From Sindora glabra (lineage: Eukaryota > Streptophyta > Magnoliopsida > Fabales > Fabaceae), in assembly GCA_020226215.1 (NCBI GenBank), contig CM035236.1, forward strand, positions 52,575,057 through 52,639,056: a DNA stretch of 64,000 nucleotides, written 5' to 3'. Each line of letters begins with the position of its first letter. The stretch's first letter is position 1. This document shows positions 47,440 to 60,074 of this stretch, one piece after another. The notes beneath the pieces were generated by a model. It ran no database searches. It was not told where the DNA came from and saw nothing but the letters and a program-made list of their open reading frames with translations. The position numbers and the translations under genes are program-made.

Positions 47440-49128
47440 ATTTCCTCTTCCTTAGAAGTCATGCATTGTGATAATGCTGATTTCCCTAATTTACAATTCT
47501 CAAGAAACATATGTATGTAATGTATATTAATACTATTTCCATAGTATTTCAAAGACATTTTAAGTTTTTTTTATAGAGATTATAAATAAAGTTGCAGATT
47601 AAAAAAATGCAAAATCGAATTGTTATCTGCTAAAGATTAATTATTCAATTGGCCCTAAATGAATCCTTTGTTGTTTCTGCCAAATTGATTTGGATAAATG
47701 CTATTATTGTGGATAGAAGGACAAGCCACAATTTTTTTACCATAAAATTAGCTTCCCAACACCCAAACTAGCTTCGCAGTAAGTTTGGTGGCCATTTAGT
47801 TCTTCGATGGTGACGATGAGACCATGTTATTTCTTTTGTTGTCATTAAGGATACAAGTGTATCATGAAAAATTCCCTAATCGTTTGGAAATAAATTACAA
47901 CTGATAATAGAGAGTAAACAATACACGTGCAATTAGATATTGGATGGTTACAAAGAGTACCATAGAGTACTGTAAAAAGAAGTACCATAGAGGCCTTCTA
48001 TGAAAATTCAATATAAAAATATAAAATTTATAAATTTTTATATAAAATGATATAGTTCTTTTAGGATTCAAATTTAATTTACTCTCAATGTAAATTAGGT
48101 TTTCACTATTACTCATACATGTGTTATTATATTAATAAAAAATTATTAAAATTTTTTATTGTAGTTAAAAATTATTAATTATTATTATCTTTTCAATGAC
48201 ATGTCTTATTCTTATTTGCTGATAATATAATTATACTAATAATAAATCAAATTTAGATCCTTTTTTAATGAAAAGTGTTAATAAAAAATTATTAAATTTT
48301 TTATTATAATTAAAATTTTTTAATTACTATTATTTTTTAATAATATATCCTTTTTTCATTCACTAATAATGTAAACTATTTTATATTAATAATTGATCAA
48401 AATTAAACTTGAAGTTCTAGCGTGCACACATTTTTTATATTATAAATATAAAAAAAGTTACTACTAGAAATTTTTGGACAAATTAAACTCATCTACTTTA
48501 GGAATTAATGTAATTACATTCACCAGTGATAGAGCAAGGTACAGTTTAATGTGGGTGTGGGTCTGTATACCTACTAAATTTTTTAAAATCTTTTCAAATT
48601 TTACCTCATTCAAATATTAAAATATACATTATTTATTTCTTTCACTATTTTTTATTAAGATTGATTATATCCTTTTTTTGATCCCTTTATCTTATCATGA
48701 TCATTGAAGGAATACTAATTAAAATAACAAACATCATAAATATATTAAAAATGGGATTTAGTATGATTAATTGTGTAGATTTTTTTCTTTTCAAATAAAA
48801 ATTGTGAAGTCCTAATAGCAATGTCGTAATTTTACATTTGGTTGCAATAACAATGGGATTTTTTTTTTATGAAGATTGTAAAGAAGCAACCATTAATTAC
48901 TTAGTTACATATACCAAGAAATATATATTTAACATATTTGATAATGAATTTGTTATATGTTGATTTTAAAATATGAAATTATTTCAAAGATAATTGCGTA
49001 ATGTAACTATATTTTTTTTAAAATTATAATACTTACAATTTGATAGATATTATAATTTTAATTTACAGATTGATCAAAATAGCATGATATGTTTTTGTAC
49101 TTTTTAATTATAAGTTTTAGTAGCCTCT
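47440..49128. other. AT-rich non-coding stretch
   Basis: Nothing is recognised. The TTATTATTWTYTTTTMA-like patches near 48170-48200 and 48310-48345 are duplicated, together with ATTAATAAAAAATTATTAAA nearby. Confidence 0.35.
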
Positions 49129-49144
49129 CTGAATTACAAGAAAA

Positions 49145-49960
49145 AAGGCAATTTGTGACGGAATTTTGAGGCAAAAAAATTTCCGGCCCAAATCCCTCTT
49201 TTTTTTTTCAATTTTTTTTTTTGAAATTTGTTATGAACTTGAGATGGGATTTTCATTGCAAATTATATTTTTTCCCAATTCTATCTCAAAAGCAAGATTT
49301 TGAAATATTTTTTATTTTTTTAAGCAAATTGGGATGGAATTTTCATTGCAAATTAAATCCCATTTCAATTTCATCTCAAAATCAAAATTTTAAATTATTT
49401 TATTTATTTTTTATAATTGCATTGGAATTTGAAAATTTTCTATTTTTAAAATATTAATTTTATTAATATAAAATTTTAAAAATTATATAAATTATATAAA
49501 TTTTATTTTTCTGAAATTGTAATTATTTTTGAAAAAATATTTTTAAAAATGAATTTCATTAGTAAAAAAAATTTAAAATATATTATTAATTATTTATTCA
49601 TTTATTTTTTTTAAATTGTGATGGAATTTGAAACAAAAAATTTAAAAATTTAATTTCATTAATTCAAAATAAAAAATAAATTATTAATATATTAAATATA
49701 AAAATTAAAAATTAGATATACAATTTTTAATTTTATTATTTATTTATTATTTTTAACTTTTAATTTTTCTTAAATTTTAATGGATTTTGTAATATTTTTG
49801 AAAATGAATTTCATTTAAAAATTGAAAAGTATATATTTACCAAAAAAATTGAAAACTATCTTATTTATTTATTTATGTATTATGTATTTATTTTTTTGAA
49901 ATTGTGATGGAGGTTGGAAAAAATTTAAAATTGAGCTTGCAACGGAAATCTCATCACAAG
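49145..49960. repeat. Left subterminal GATGGAATTT repeats
   Basis: Repeated GACGGAATTTT, GATGGAATTTTCATTGCAAA and GTGATGGAATTTG units. CACTA subterminal repeats bind the element's own DNA-binding protein; that role is inferred here. Confidence 0.5.
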
Positions 49961-49964
49961 TACG

Positions 49965-52000
49965 TTGCAACATTATTTTATTGGTCTGAACAAGGTTAGT
50001 TCTCGTTATTTTGCGATTGCGCCTCAAAAGCAGGGAGAGTTCCAGCGCTCCAATGCAACTCACCCTCAAAGTTCTTTTTGTCCCGCTATGGTTTGATGCT
50101 TCCACGCCGGATTTTTGCTGCTTTCCTTTCTATTTCTCTAGGTTAGTGTTAATCTTTTCTTCATTTTTTTATTTTTTATTTTTGAGTTATTTTTCAAATC
50201 ATGAAGGGGGTGCGCCATTATGTTTGGTATGGCTTTCTGGGCTTTTTTATCAGCATTCAAATTCCTTCATTTATATCTCAATCTGGAGACTTTTCCTTTT
50301 CTCGCGTAACTTCTTCACATTATTCTTCGCTCACAAGGAATGCTTGGAAATACATGCTTTTCTAGTTGTCTTTGCCATTGTCATTTTCACAGGTAAAACG
50401 TTTCTCTTTCAATGCTCTTCTCAGTTAGATTTCTTCTGTTTTCCTATTGTTTGAAAACTATTTGCTCTTGAACCTCTTTCTCCTTCGCGATTTCATAAAT
50501 TTCTTTATTCGAAATTTAGATATCTTAAATTATCGGTTGTTTTAAGGCATTAAGCTTTACCTCTCTATTGTCTCGGAAGTATTTTTCATTTTCTCTTAGG
50601 TTCCATTTGTTTCATCAAAAAATATTTTTTTTGTGAAATATAGTTATAAAAATGATAATATAAAGAAAAATATTTTACTTATTTAATGTTAAATATAAAT
50701 AATTTGAAAAAAGTAATTTCCCTTATTTCAAAGAAGATTTTATTTTCCTTCATTTTTAAGCAAACTTTTAGGTTTTTTTTTTAATTATCAGTATAAATAG
50801 CACATAATTTATTTATTAATTTATATACAAATGATATTTTTCTACAAAAAATACTTTCCGATAAAATAAATAGAGTAATTTCCACTACTTTTCCTTTCTT
50901 CCGTCTTAATTTTCTCATGCTCTTCCATGATCTAGTCTTGTTATAAACTAAGGTAATTAATTATCGGCTTACTGCTACAATTGTAAGTGTGTGTATGTGT
51001 ATACACACACACACACACACACACACATGTATTCATAATTTTCATAATTTAGTCACAATTTAAAATCATAATACTCACTTCCCTTCTCAATTTTTTTAAG
51101 GAATTGCTATTATTTTTCATAGTATACTATTTTGTGGGGGATTTGAGGTTATGGATTCTATTATTTGGTCATTGTGAGCAATTTTGATTGTATGCATGAC
51201 TAATGACCTTAATGTTAGGAGTAGAAATATGTCAAGTCAAATTAAAACAGGCCTTAATATAAATAGGCAGAACTTATTTCAAAATTTATTAATTTGGACT
51301 TAATTTATGACTTTGTTGGACTTAACTTCTTTATAAAATTTAAGAAATCTGTCCTAATTTGTTTGCTTATTTTGGTCCAACTATTAAAATTTAAATTAAT
51401 TATTAATAAATTTATATACTTAAGTATATATGTCATAAATATATTTTTTGAATAAAAAAGAATAATAATTTTATTAAATAAATAAGACATTGAACATGTT
51501 TTCACTTTTATAGAAATCTTAATAATTTAATATAACAAACAATAATTATATTTATTTAAAATAAAAATATTAAATGATACAATAATATAAATTTATCATT
51601 AACAAATTTTAAAACGTTGAGAATAGTGATGACTAAATTGAAAGAGGAAAAGAAGGTATAATGATAAAAGAATATCTAGTTAATTAATTTATGTAGATTA
51701 GATTAGAATAATATATTAGTTACATAGGCCAACCTAGTAGGCCAACAAATCAAGTCTAAGGTTAAATAAGTTTGTTTAATAAATAGGCTAATATATTAAC
51801 TTAGACTTGATTTGTTTAATTAAATAAAGAAGCCAAGTTAGGCTTTTAACAAGTCAAATTATACCAACTCATGAATGGCTTGGTTTATTCCACTTGTACC
51901 TAACACGATGGTGAAGTTAGCAAGGCTTTTAGAATTTATTTTAATTTTTGGATGGCTTTACGTAAAGCTTTTTCATCAATTCACATATATTTTAGATAAG
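49965..52000. other. Pyrimidine-rich then AT-rich non-coding stretch
   Basis: An open frame on plus at 50011-50454 is Phe/Ser/Leu-rich because of C/T-rich DNA and has no recognised domain. It could be a captured 5' untranslated region with an intron near a GTTAGTG donor, but I do not call it a gene. Confidence 0.3.
51003..51027. repeat. (AC)12 microsatellite
   Basis: It is preceded by GTGTGTATGTGTAT, so the locus is also a GT/AC inverted repeat. Confidence 0.9.
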
Positions 52001-54705
52001 GCAATAACAATAATAATAACAACAAAACCTTATCTCACTAAGTGAGGTCGACTACATGGATCGTAAGATGCCATTGGACTCTATTAAAAACTAAATTTTA
52101 GTGATATTATTCACCAAAAGATCTTTTTTTATAACTTTCTCTAATATCCTTTTTTATCTCTCTCTACACTTTTTTACAGGGTTAAAGACTATGTGATCAA
52201 CTTTTCTCACTGATGCCCTCAATGGCCCTCTTTGTACATGATCAAACTATCTTAACTAATTTTTTGTTATCTTTTCTTCAATAGGTGCCATGCTAATATG
52301 CCTTCATATGCATTTATTTTGTATCTTATCCTTTTTTGTATGATCACACATCCATCTTAAGATTCTTATTTTGGCTACCCCTATTTTTTGCTCTTATTAT
52401 CCTTTTAGAGCCTAATATTCACTACTATAAAGCATAGTTAGTTATATAGTGGTTTGATAAAACTTTCCTTTAAGTTTAGTATGTACTTTACGGTCACAAA
52501 TAATTCTAGATGCCTTTCTTCATTTTAACCATCTAGCTTGTATCCTGTGTATAATATTTCTATCAATTTCCCCATCGCTTTATAAAATAGATCCTAAGTA
52601 CTTAAATTTAGATATTTGCTATCGATATGCTCTCCAATTCTTATTTCTAAATTATTTCTATCTTGCTTCTTTTAAATTTGTAATGCATATACTCTGTCTT
52701 ACTCTTACTCAAGCGAAAATCCTTTGATTCTAAAGCCTATCTTCAAAGCTCTAACTTATAATTAACCTCTTCCCACGATCCTTCAATCAAGACTATATCA
52801 TTTACAAATAGTATATATTTAGCGATAGTCTCTTGTATGTCCCTAATAAGAATATCTAAGACTAGATTAAACAAGTAAGGACTCAAGGCTAAATCCTGAT
52901 GTAAACCTATCCTTATAGTAAAATCCTTTGTCTCTCCTCCAGGAGTTCTTACACTTGTAGTTACTCCATCATACATATCCTGTATAACCTAAATATATGT
53001 GATACGAACTCCTTTCTTTTCCAAAGCCTTCCATAACACTTCTCTTGGTACTCAATCATAAGTTTTTTCTAGGTCAATGAAAATTATATGTAAGTATCTT
53101 TCTTTACTTCAATACCTTTCCATCAACCCCCGAAGAAGATAAATAGCCTCTGTCGTAGACCTTCTTGGCATAAATCCGAATTAGTTCTCCACAATCCTAT
53201 TCTCATCTCTTAACTCAATCACTTTTTCCCATAGTTTCATCGTATGACTCATAAGTCTTATCCCTTGATAGTTTGTATAGTTCTAGATATCTCCTTTATT
53301 CTTATATATAGGCATCAAAATACTATTCCTCCACTCATTTAGCATTTTCTTAGATGTCAAAATCTTATTAAATAACTTGATGAGCTAAAATATACCTTGT
53401 TCTACTAAACATTTTCAAACTTCAATAAGAATACCATCAGGACTAATGGCTTTACCATTATTCATTCTCTTAAGAGCTTTTTTTACCACCCTAACTCGAA
53501 TCCTGCGATAATAAGCTAAATTTTATCCATTCTCTTGGGTTTGTAATCCTTCCATATCCTTAGTCACTCCTTACTCATCATTGAAAAGCTTATAAAAGTA
53601 CTTCTCCTATCTCTCTTTGATATCTTCATCTGTGAGTAGAACTTGTCCTTCTTCATCCTTAATACACCTTACTTGATCCAAGTCTCTTAATTTTCTTTCT
53701 CTATTTTTGGCAAGCTAGTAAATCTTTCGTTCGTCGTTCTTAGTTCCTAGATCTCGGTAGAACTCCTCAAAAACTTTAGATTATGCCTCGCTCATTGCCT
53801 TTTTGGTCTCATTCCTAGCCATTGGATACCTTTCCTAATTTTTGGCATGGTCACACACATGCAAGGCCTTAAAACATTCCCTTTTAATTTTAACTTTTCC
53901 TATACACTTTCATTCCATCATTAAGATTCTTTATCTTTTAGTCCAAAACCTTTTAATTCACCTAAAACTGTCTTAGTAACCATCTTAATCCTTATAAACA
54001 TCGCATCCTAAATATGGTTGGCACTTCCTTATACTTCCCAATTACCTTCCTCTAATAATATTCTCTTAAAAGTTATGTATTTCTCATCCTTGAGTTGCCG
54101 CCATTTGATCCTTGGATTTATAACTTGTAATCTCTTCTTGTTACGAGTTTTAAAAAGAACATCAAGGACCAAGATCTTATGTTGTGTAGTAAGGCTCTCT
54201 CTCAGAATTACTTTATAATCTTTACAAATTCTTCTATCTAGGCTCCTTACTAAAAAAAAATTAATTTTTAGCCTTGAAGTTCCACTTTTGTACGTGATTA
54301 GATACTCTTCTCACTTCTTAAAACAAATGTTCACAATCTTGAAATCATACGCCACCGAAAAATCAAGAATGGATTGTCCCTCCTCATTTAGTGCTCCAAA
54401 ACCAAAACATGCATGTGCTCTCGAAAATTACCTTGCCTTACTATTAACATGTCAATTTAAATCTCCTTCGATGAAAATCTTTTCTTTTTATGAAATTCCT
54501 TGAACTAATCCCTCTAGGTCTTCTCAAAACTTTTCCTTCAAATGTACTTCTGATCTCACTTGTGGTGCATAAACACAAATAATATTGATAGTCTTTCGTG
54601 CAACTATTAGTCTTAAAGATAAGATCCTATCCCCCATCCTTTTTACATCCACCACATTCTTCGAATAAGGAATAGCAAAAAGATATCCTCAGTAATGGAT
54701 TTCAA
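52001..54705 (-). mobile_element. L1-type LINE, 5'-truncated
   Basis: The minus strand ends in the 3' tail typical of plant L1 elements: GACCTCACTTAGTGAGATAA, then GGTTTTGTTG and TTATTATTG units (52001-52040). Upstream it reads a C-terminal endonuclease piece (YAPQVRSEVHLKEKF, KEKIFIEGDLN) and then reverse transcriptase. The 5' part is missing beyond about 54705, next to the LTR at 54725. It is decayed by many stops and shifts. Confidence 0.85.
52600..54600 (-). pseudogene. LINE ORF2 endonuclease-RT relic
   Basis: RT copies the LINE RNA at the target nick. Minus-strand motifs: motif A as IFIDLEKTYD then VPREVLWKALEKKG (about 53080-53015), motif B as GLHQDLALSPYLFN, and motif C as FVNDIVL where FADD is expected, both inside the open segment 52976-52743 that starts MYDGVTTSVRTPGGETKDF. 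The first catalytic Asp of the YADD/FADD box is Asn, so RT activity would be lost even without the stops. The C-terminal part of the endonuclease lies at about 54590-54450. Confidence 0.82.
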
Positions 54706-54724
54706 GTAAATATACATGTATTAT

Positions 54725-56093
54725 TGACGTGTGCCCGCAAGTGCACGGGTTTAGTCGAATTATAGTATAAAAGATATCATCTCCACAGAGATTGAGTATT
54801 GAATACTAACTGAATTTCAAGGTAAATTATCTAGGTGTACCAATTGTAATTGTGAATTAAGAGTAAGATGTGAAATAAATTTTAATTATCAAGAAGGAAG
54901 CAAATGGAACCAGTATGAATTAAGTAAATATTTAATTTAAATGGGGTGGAAGTGTACTCAGCTTTAAGGTTTCTTTGTGCTATTCATTATGGAATGAAGA
55001 TAATCTTCTAGCCCAATTTACTATTAATTTAGATTGCTGGATTACTGAAAATAAGCTATACCTCATTGCAAGGCTACTAGCTACTAATCTATAAATAAAG
55101 TGCCTAGAATTTCTCTAGTAATCACTCACCTAGGTTGCATTAACAGTGCTTTAGAATCCAATTTTAGACACTTAATTCCTAAGTCTAATAGAGATTCTCA
55201 ATGATTAAGCAAGATTTGATTAATTAATTGGTCATTCCAACCTAGAATCAACTAATTCTTTACACAAATCCAATATTCCGAAAGCATTAGGTTGTTGAAT
55301 TACAAAATAGCATAATTAAATCATAAATCAACAATAAATTAAGCTAGACTATATTAAAATCAAATCCATAAATCCATGAACAAGTCTACCCCAACTGAGC
55401 ATTAAGGTTTAGTGTGAGTTCATTACAAAACCAGCAGAAAACTAGAAAATAGAGAGGGGAATCAAACTAGTCATGAAACTCTACAAATTCCTTGCTTGAA
55501 TCTTCAATCCTTCGCTTGAATCCAAGGCTAGCAGTCGCCCTTAGTGTCTTTGGGTCTCTCATAGGGTTTCTACTGACGGCTCACCTTTTTAATTTTCAGT
55601 TCTCCTCCCTTTTTTTGTGATTCTTCGCATAAAACTTATATGAGTAAAGTACATGGGGTATGACACGGCTTGTGTTGTACCCCATGTTCTTTTGCAAAGG
55701 TTGGGTAGTATGATACACGGGGTTTAACACTTCCCATGTTTACTTACGAAGGGTCAGGCAGTATGATACACAGGATATGACATGCCCCATGTTTACCCCC
55801 GTGTTCTTTTGTGAAGGGCTCAGTGAGGCCTTGAAACACACAGAAAGATACACGACCTTCCACACGGGGTTCCCATACCCCGTGTTCTTTGTTAGATGAG
55901 CGAGTTTGCTTCGATTCTCCACAATTTGCATAGTTTTGGCTCCGGATCCTTTTCTAATGCTCTAATGAGTCATTTCAAAATCTGAAAATAAAATATCGAG
56001 CATTTAAGTACCCTTTTCTAATTAATTTGCACAAGATACTAAGTAAATAAGTGATGAAACACATAAAATATAAGTTCAAATGTGCATTTATCA
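54725..56093 (+). mobile_element. Solo LTR, third family
   Basis: This 1,369 bp sequence begins TGACGTGTGCCCGCAAGTGC and ends GTGCATTTATCA. It is flanked by a perfect ATTAT duplication (54720-54724 and 56094-56098). The start, with a GTGCCCGCAAGTGCACGGG hairpin, recurs in many plant LTR elements, probably Ty3/gypsy (inference). Its 3' third (about 55645-56093) is the ACACGGGGT hairpin module also found in the gypsy LTR at 11360-11743. No internal domain adjoins it. Confidence 0.8.
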
Positions 56094-56098
56094 ATTAT

Positions 56099-57534
56099 TT
56101 GCATTCAGCTAAGTGAATATTGCAAATTCATTTTGCTTTTGCAATAGCCAATTTAGGCTACACCTTGTTGTATTTTTGTTTGTTTGTGCGCATTTTTTAA
56201 TGATCAGACAGAGGGCTCTGCATTCAGTTGAGGAAGATGTTGTGTGGATGTCATTAATTTGCTTCTCTCCTATGCGTTTATCTCATTTAGTGATTTCTAT
56301 TAGCTTTTTCTTTGGTTGTAAAAAATTCAATATTACATAATGCATAATACATACAAGTATGATCACTACATGAAACAAATGTCAAATGTCCTACTCATAA
56401 ATGCTACTGATAGTGGGGAGTGAAAGTAGCACCCTTCCAATCACAACAATGTGATTGCTATCTTTTTTTTCCTTTTTTGTTTGAGGAAATAATGCTCAAT
56501 GTAGTGAGTATTTCCTAAGATCCTTAAAATAATAGCATCTTTAAAGTAGCAGGATTGTGCTGGTTGGATTAGTGATGCTAAATTAGCTATATTAGTAATA
56601 ATAAGTTTTCATATAGATAAGCGCTTTTTTTATGAGTGCTTCCTTAACACAGCTTTGCACTCCGTTTGGTTTTTAAGCATAATCTCTGCAAGTGATAATC
56701 AATGTTAAATTATATGTCAAATGGCTTATAGTCTAATATGTGGCCACAAGAAAAATGGAGAAAATGTCTTAACTTTTTAAACTTGTCTGCATTTCTTGAT
56801 TTGGTTGTTGGCTCGTTGCTATGTAGTTCTTGCCCACTGGACCTTTTCATTCCCGTTGTTATTTTACTTTTTACTTCTTGGGCTATATTCTTTTCTTATG
56901 TTTCAGGTATTTCATGAGGCCCCCTATTAGGAAATAGGAGCATGATAAGGCTGTTCAAGTTGCCATTTGACAAGAATTTTACAGGTTCAACTAATAAGTT
57001 GGACCTTAAAAATCATAATGATAAATAATATTATTGGAAGGCTATTTGCTGTTAGCTATGGTAGATTGTCCAATATATTTTACTGCTAATTTTTTTATCC
57101 CATTGTGTGCCCAGCAGGTTAAAGCATTACCATAAATTCTCATAGGGTTTAGGGAAGCCAACATTGACATGGAATGTAGGGTGGTCCTCTGGTCTTCATT
57201 ACTTCAAGGTCTTTTATTTATTTTTTTCATATGTTACATAGTTGATTTGGGCATTTTGAGAATTCAATTTTTTTTTAAATGCTGCTATAGTATCATGGAC
57301 AAATGTCAAGAATAAAGTTATATAGTAGTGTTACATCCTATTTATGTAATTATGTATTATTTTATTAAATAAAGAACTGGATGTTTTAATTTTGATGTAA
57401 AAGGAGAAGAAGCTTTCTGAAAAAGTAATGCTAATCGCATTTATTTAGAATTATGTAATCTTTATAAAGTGATCCATTTAATTGAAAATTTTGATTAATC
57501 AATGGGCTAAAGTTGTTCTGATTTTGTGATGCAG
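56099..57534. other. Intron-like sequence with a possible captured exon
   Basis: Mostly T-rich, intron-like DNA. Near 56905-56985 a TTTCAG acceptor is followed by YFMRPPIRK, stop, EHDKAVQVAI, stop, QEFYR, which reads like a decayed host exon. Product not recognised. Confidence 0.3.
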
Positions 57535-57653
57535 TTAACTATATTGGGTTTATCGAACTTCATTGATTGGTTGTGGTCAAAGCGTGGGGGACGTGAGAAT
57601 CATAGACTTCACCACCAATCACAAGAAAAAGCTGGACCCTACATTGCTGTGAG
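57535..57653 (+). pseudogene. Captured exon interrupted by solo LTR copy 3
   Basis: After GATGCAG the reading is LTILGLSNFIDWLWSKRGGR, then ENHRLHHQSQEKAGPYIA. It runs directly into the LTR target duplication; downstream of the LTR, SWKNGCAL continues the same style before a stop. It is exon-like because of the acceptor and low T content, but the gene is not identified. Confidence 0.35.
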
Positions 57654-59097
57654 TGTTAGTGTATATGCCCTAAAACCAATCATATTGGTGATTGTAATTT
57701 TGAATCATGTTATTTTAATGGCAATTTTAATTATTATATTTATATATATTATTTGCGTAATATATTTAATTATAATAATAACCTTATAATAATTATATTC
57801 TTAAATGTCTCTAGTTATATATCATTGTGGATTAGGTTGCTTTGATATGTTAAGACTAGCATGTGTGAAGACTTATATGGGATATTAAGTTTACACATGA
57901 GTACAAGTTAGAGAACTTGTATACTGGACTGACCCATATTAAGAATACTACATGGATCGTTATATGAGTGTCATAAGTGATTCTTAGTATCATTATTAAT
58001 ATGGTCCTTTGACCTGAGATCACCAAGGTTCCCTACATGTGAATTTCATATTTTGATACTATTCTATGTTACTAATGGTTAAGTGAATGCAAGGGTAGAT
58101 ATTGGATATGTCACATATCATGCAGAGGGGTTTGTGTGATCAAGATGGGATTTGTCCCTCCTATATAACAGGAGTAACATCTATGGGCCCCTTGATTAAG
58201 TAAAGTTGAGAAAATGCATGGCCATGCTCAGATGAATTGACATGAGATGTCGATTACATTTGTTTTAGTCAGCTTACTTAGGAATCAAGAAACCTTAAGA
58301 TTGGGCTATACGGGAATGACACGGTCCATGTCTCGTGCTCAATCTAGATGTATAGGACAAAAGGACATAAGTGATGATCACGTGTAAAGGTTTAGTCAAA
58401 TCACCGACTTTCACATTACTTGGGTAACAATGATGTGTTGCTAGACACCAATCATTGTTTATGATCATTAATATGATTAATGGTCATTGCCAACGTAATA
58501 AGAGCCTGTAGGGTCGCACACTTAGAGCCTAGTGAATTTGGAATTAATGGACCAAATTGTTTGGGCTTAATATTTGGGAATTCATGTTATAATTATAAGG
58601 CCCAATAGTAAGCCTATAATTATACATGGAATAAAGCCCAAATAGGTTAGGTTTTTCTATGCACCTATTTGAATAGGCTTATTGGGTAATAATAGGATGA
58701 CTATTATTTATTCATGCACCCCAAGCAAAAGCATAGAAAACCCTAGCACCACTCCTTGACCAAAATTCCTGAAAAGGCATAGCTAGCACTACGAGGTGTA
58801 AGGAGATCAATTCCAACCAGTGTGTGTAGCGGACATTCATCGGTGATTCACGGGTTCGTGTGGATATCACAGAGGTGCAGCCACATAAACGTTGTACTGG
58901 TGATCTGATTTACTGGTTCCTATTCCTGTTCGTGATTTGGAAGCAGATCGGACTTGCTGTAGCGGTCAGAAGATTTTTGGCCGAAAGGTATAAACCCTAA
59001 TCCCTAATCTATGGCGTTCTAAATTCGCATGGATCCTTGGTGGAAATCGTGCAAAAATTTTATTCCACTGTGCATGTATGATGCATGATTTCCAGCA
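57654..59097 (+). mobile_element. Solo LTR, family 1, copy 3
   Basis: This 1,444 bp sequence runs from TGTTAGTGTATATGCC to GATTTCCAGCA. Flanks are GTGAG (57649-57653) and GCGAG (59098-59102), a 5-bp duplication with one CpG-to-TpG change. The TATA-like TATTTGAATA is at 58666-58675. It is inserted within exon-like captured sequence of the candidate CACTA element. Confidence 0.87.
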
Positions 59098-59766
59098 GCG
59101 AGCTGGAAGAATGGATGTGCACTGTAACATGTCCTATTGTTCTAGTCAAGGCTCCCAACTCTTGGCCTCTAATTACCTTGGACTTCATGACACTTGTCAG
59201 AATCCCCTGTATCAGGAAGCTTAGGGATTGACAGAGATTACAAAGTTAACTCCCACCGAGGTAGCAGAAGAACTAATGAAGAGTGGTGAGTTGTGTGTTG
59301 CTTTTGAGGGGCTTACTCTTTTCCTCAAACGCAATAGTGATGACCTTTATTCTTTTCTCAATTAGCTTTAGCTTTACAAGTAGTAACTAGTAAGTAGATT
59401 ATCATTGATGTTTGGCAAGTAAACATGCTGCCATATTGAAATCCTATTTTGTGATGACCGCGGACAATGGGATACCCTGCATTGTAACAGTATGGGCTTG
59501 CATATCTTTGCATGGTCTGATACTTTGATTTTTGTTAATCTACCAAACTTCTAGGATGGTTAATTATATATGTTATCTGAATTGGATTTCTCTTCGTTCA
59601 GGATCTACATCCAAGGCCATTTAGTTTCGTACTTTTATATGTTATCTGAAGGAATGCATGCTACGAATCAGAGCCAAGCAGGAAGTCATGCGCACTTTGG
59701 ACGGGCAATCTCTACTTAGCCATTTGAATGTTTACCTCAAAATTATTCAAATTCCTTTGGCTGCAG

Positions 59767-60074
59767 GTGCAACACGTGTTTCTTCCCTTACAGCGGTAAG
59801 GACATTTATTTTATATTCTAGGTCCTTAATTATGTCTTGGTTTCATTTTCTGTATACTCATTAATATTTTCCCATATTTTGTAATTTCAGGCTATTCCAG
59901 TTACACCAAACACGTTGTCTGAGTTTATAAATCGCATGGAGCAGACACTTGTACAAAATGGTAATGATACCAATGGCCTTTCCACTAAGTTCCAATTGAA
60001 TGGACATTATTAAAATTTAGATTTGCTAATGTAGGTTACCAGCTAAATCCGTCTTCAACTAATACTGGATAGGG
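59767..60074 (+). pseudogene. Captured host-gene exons, possibly BAG6-like ubiquitin-domain protein
   Basis: Three short exons with matching phases: GATRVSSLTA (59767-59795, CTGCAG before, GTAAGG after), AIPVTPNTLSEFINRMEQTL then VQNG (59891-59960, TTTCAG before, GTAATG after), and YQLNPSSTNTG then a stop (60035-60074, AATGTAG before, GTAACT after). The joined reading resembles the middle region of plant BAG6-like ubiquitin-domain proteins as I remember them. That identification is tentative; the exon structure itself is well supported. It is a fragment, so no function is expected. Confidence 0.45.

Noticed and set aside
50011..50454. 147-codon open frame as a membrane protein gene
   Set aside because: Its hydrophobicity follows from C/T-rich DNA; there is no domain, conserved motif or homologous copy in the window.
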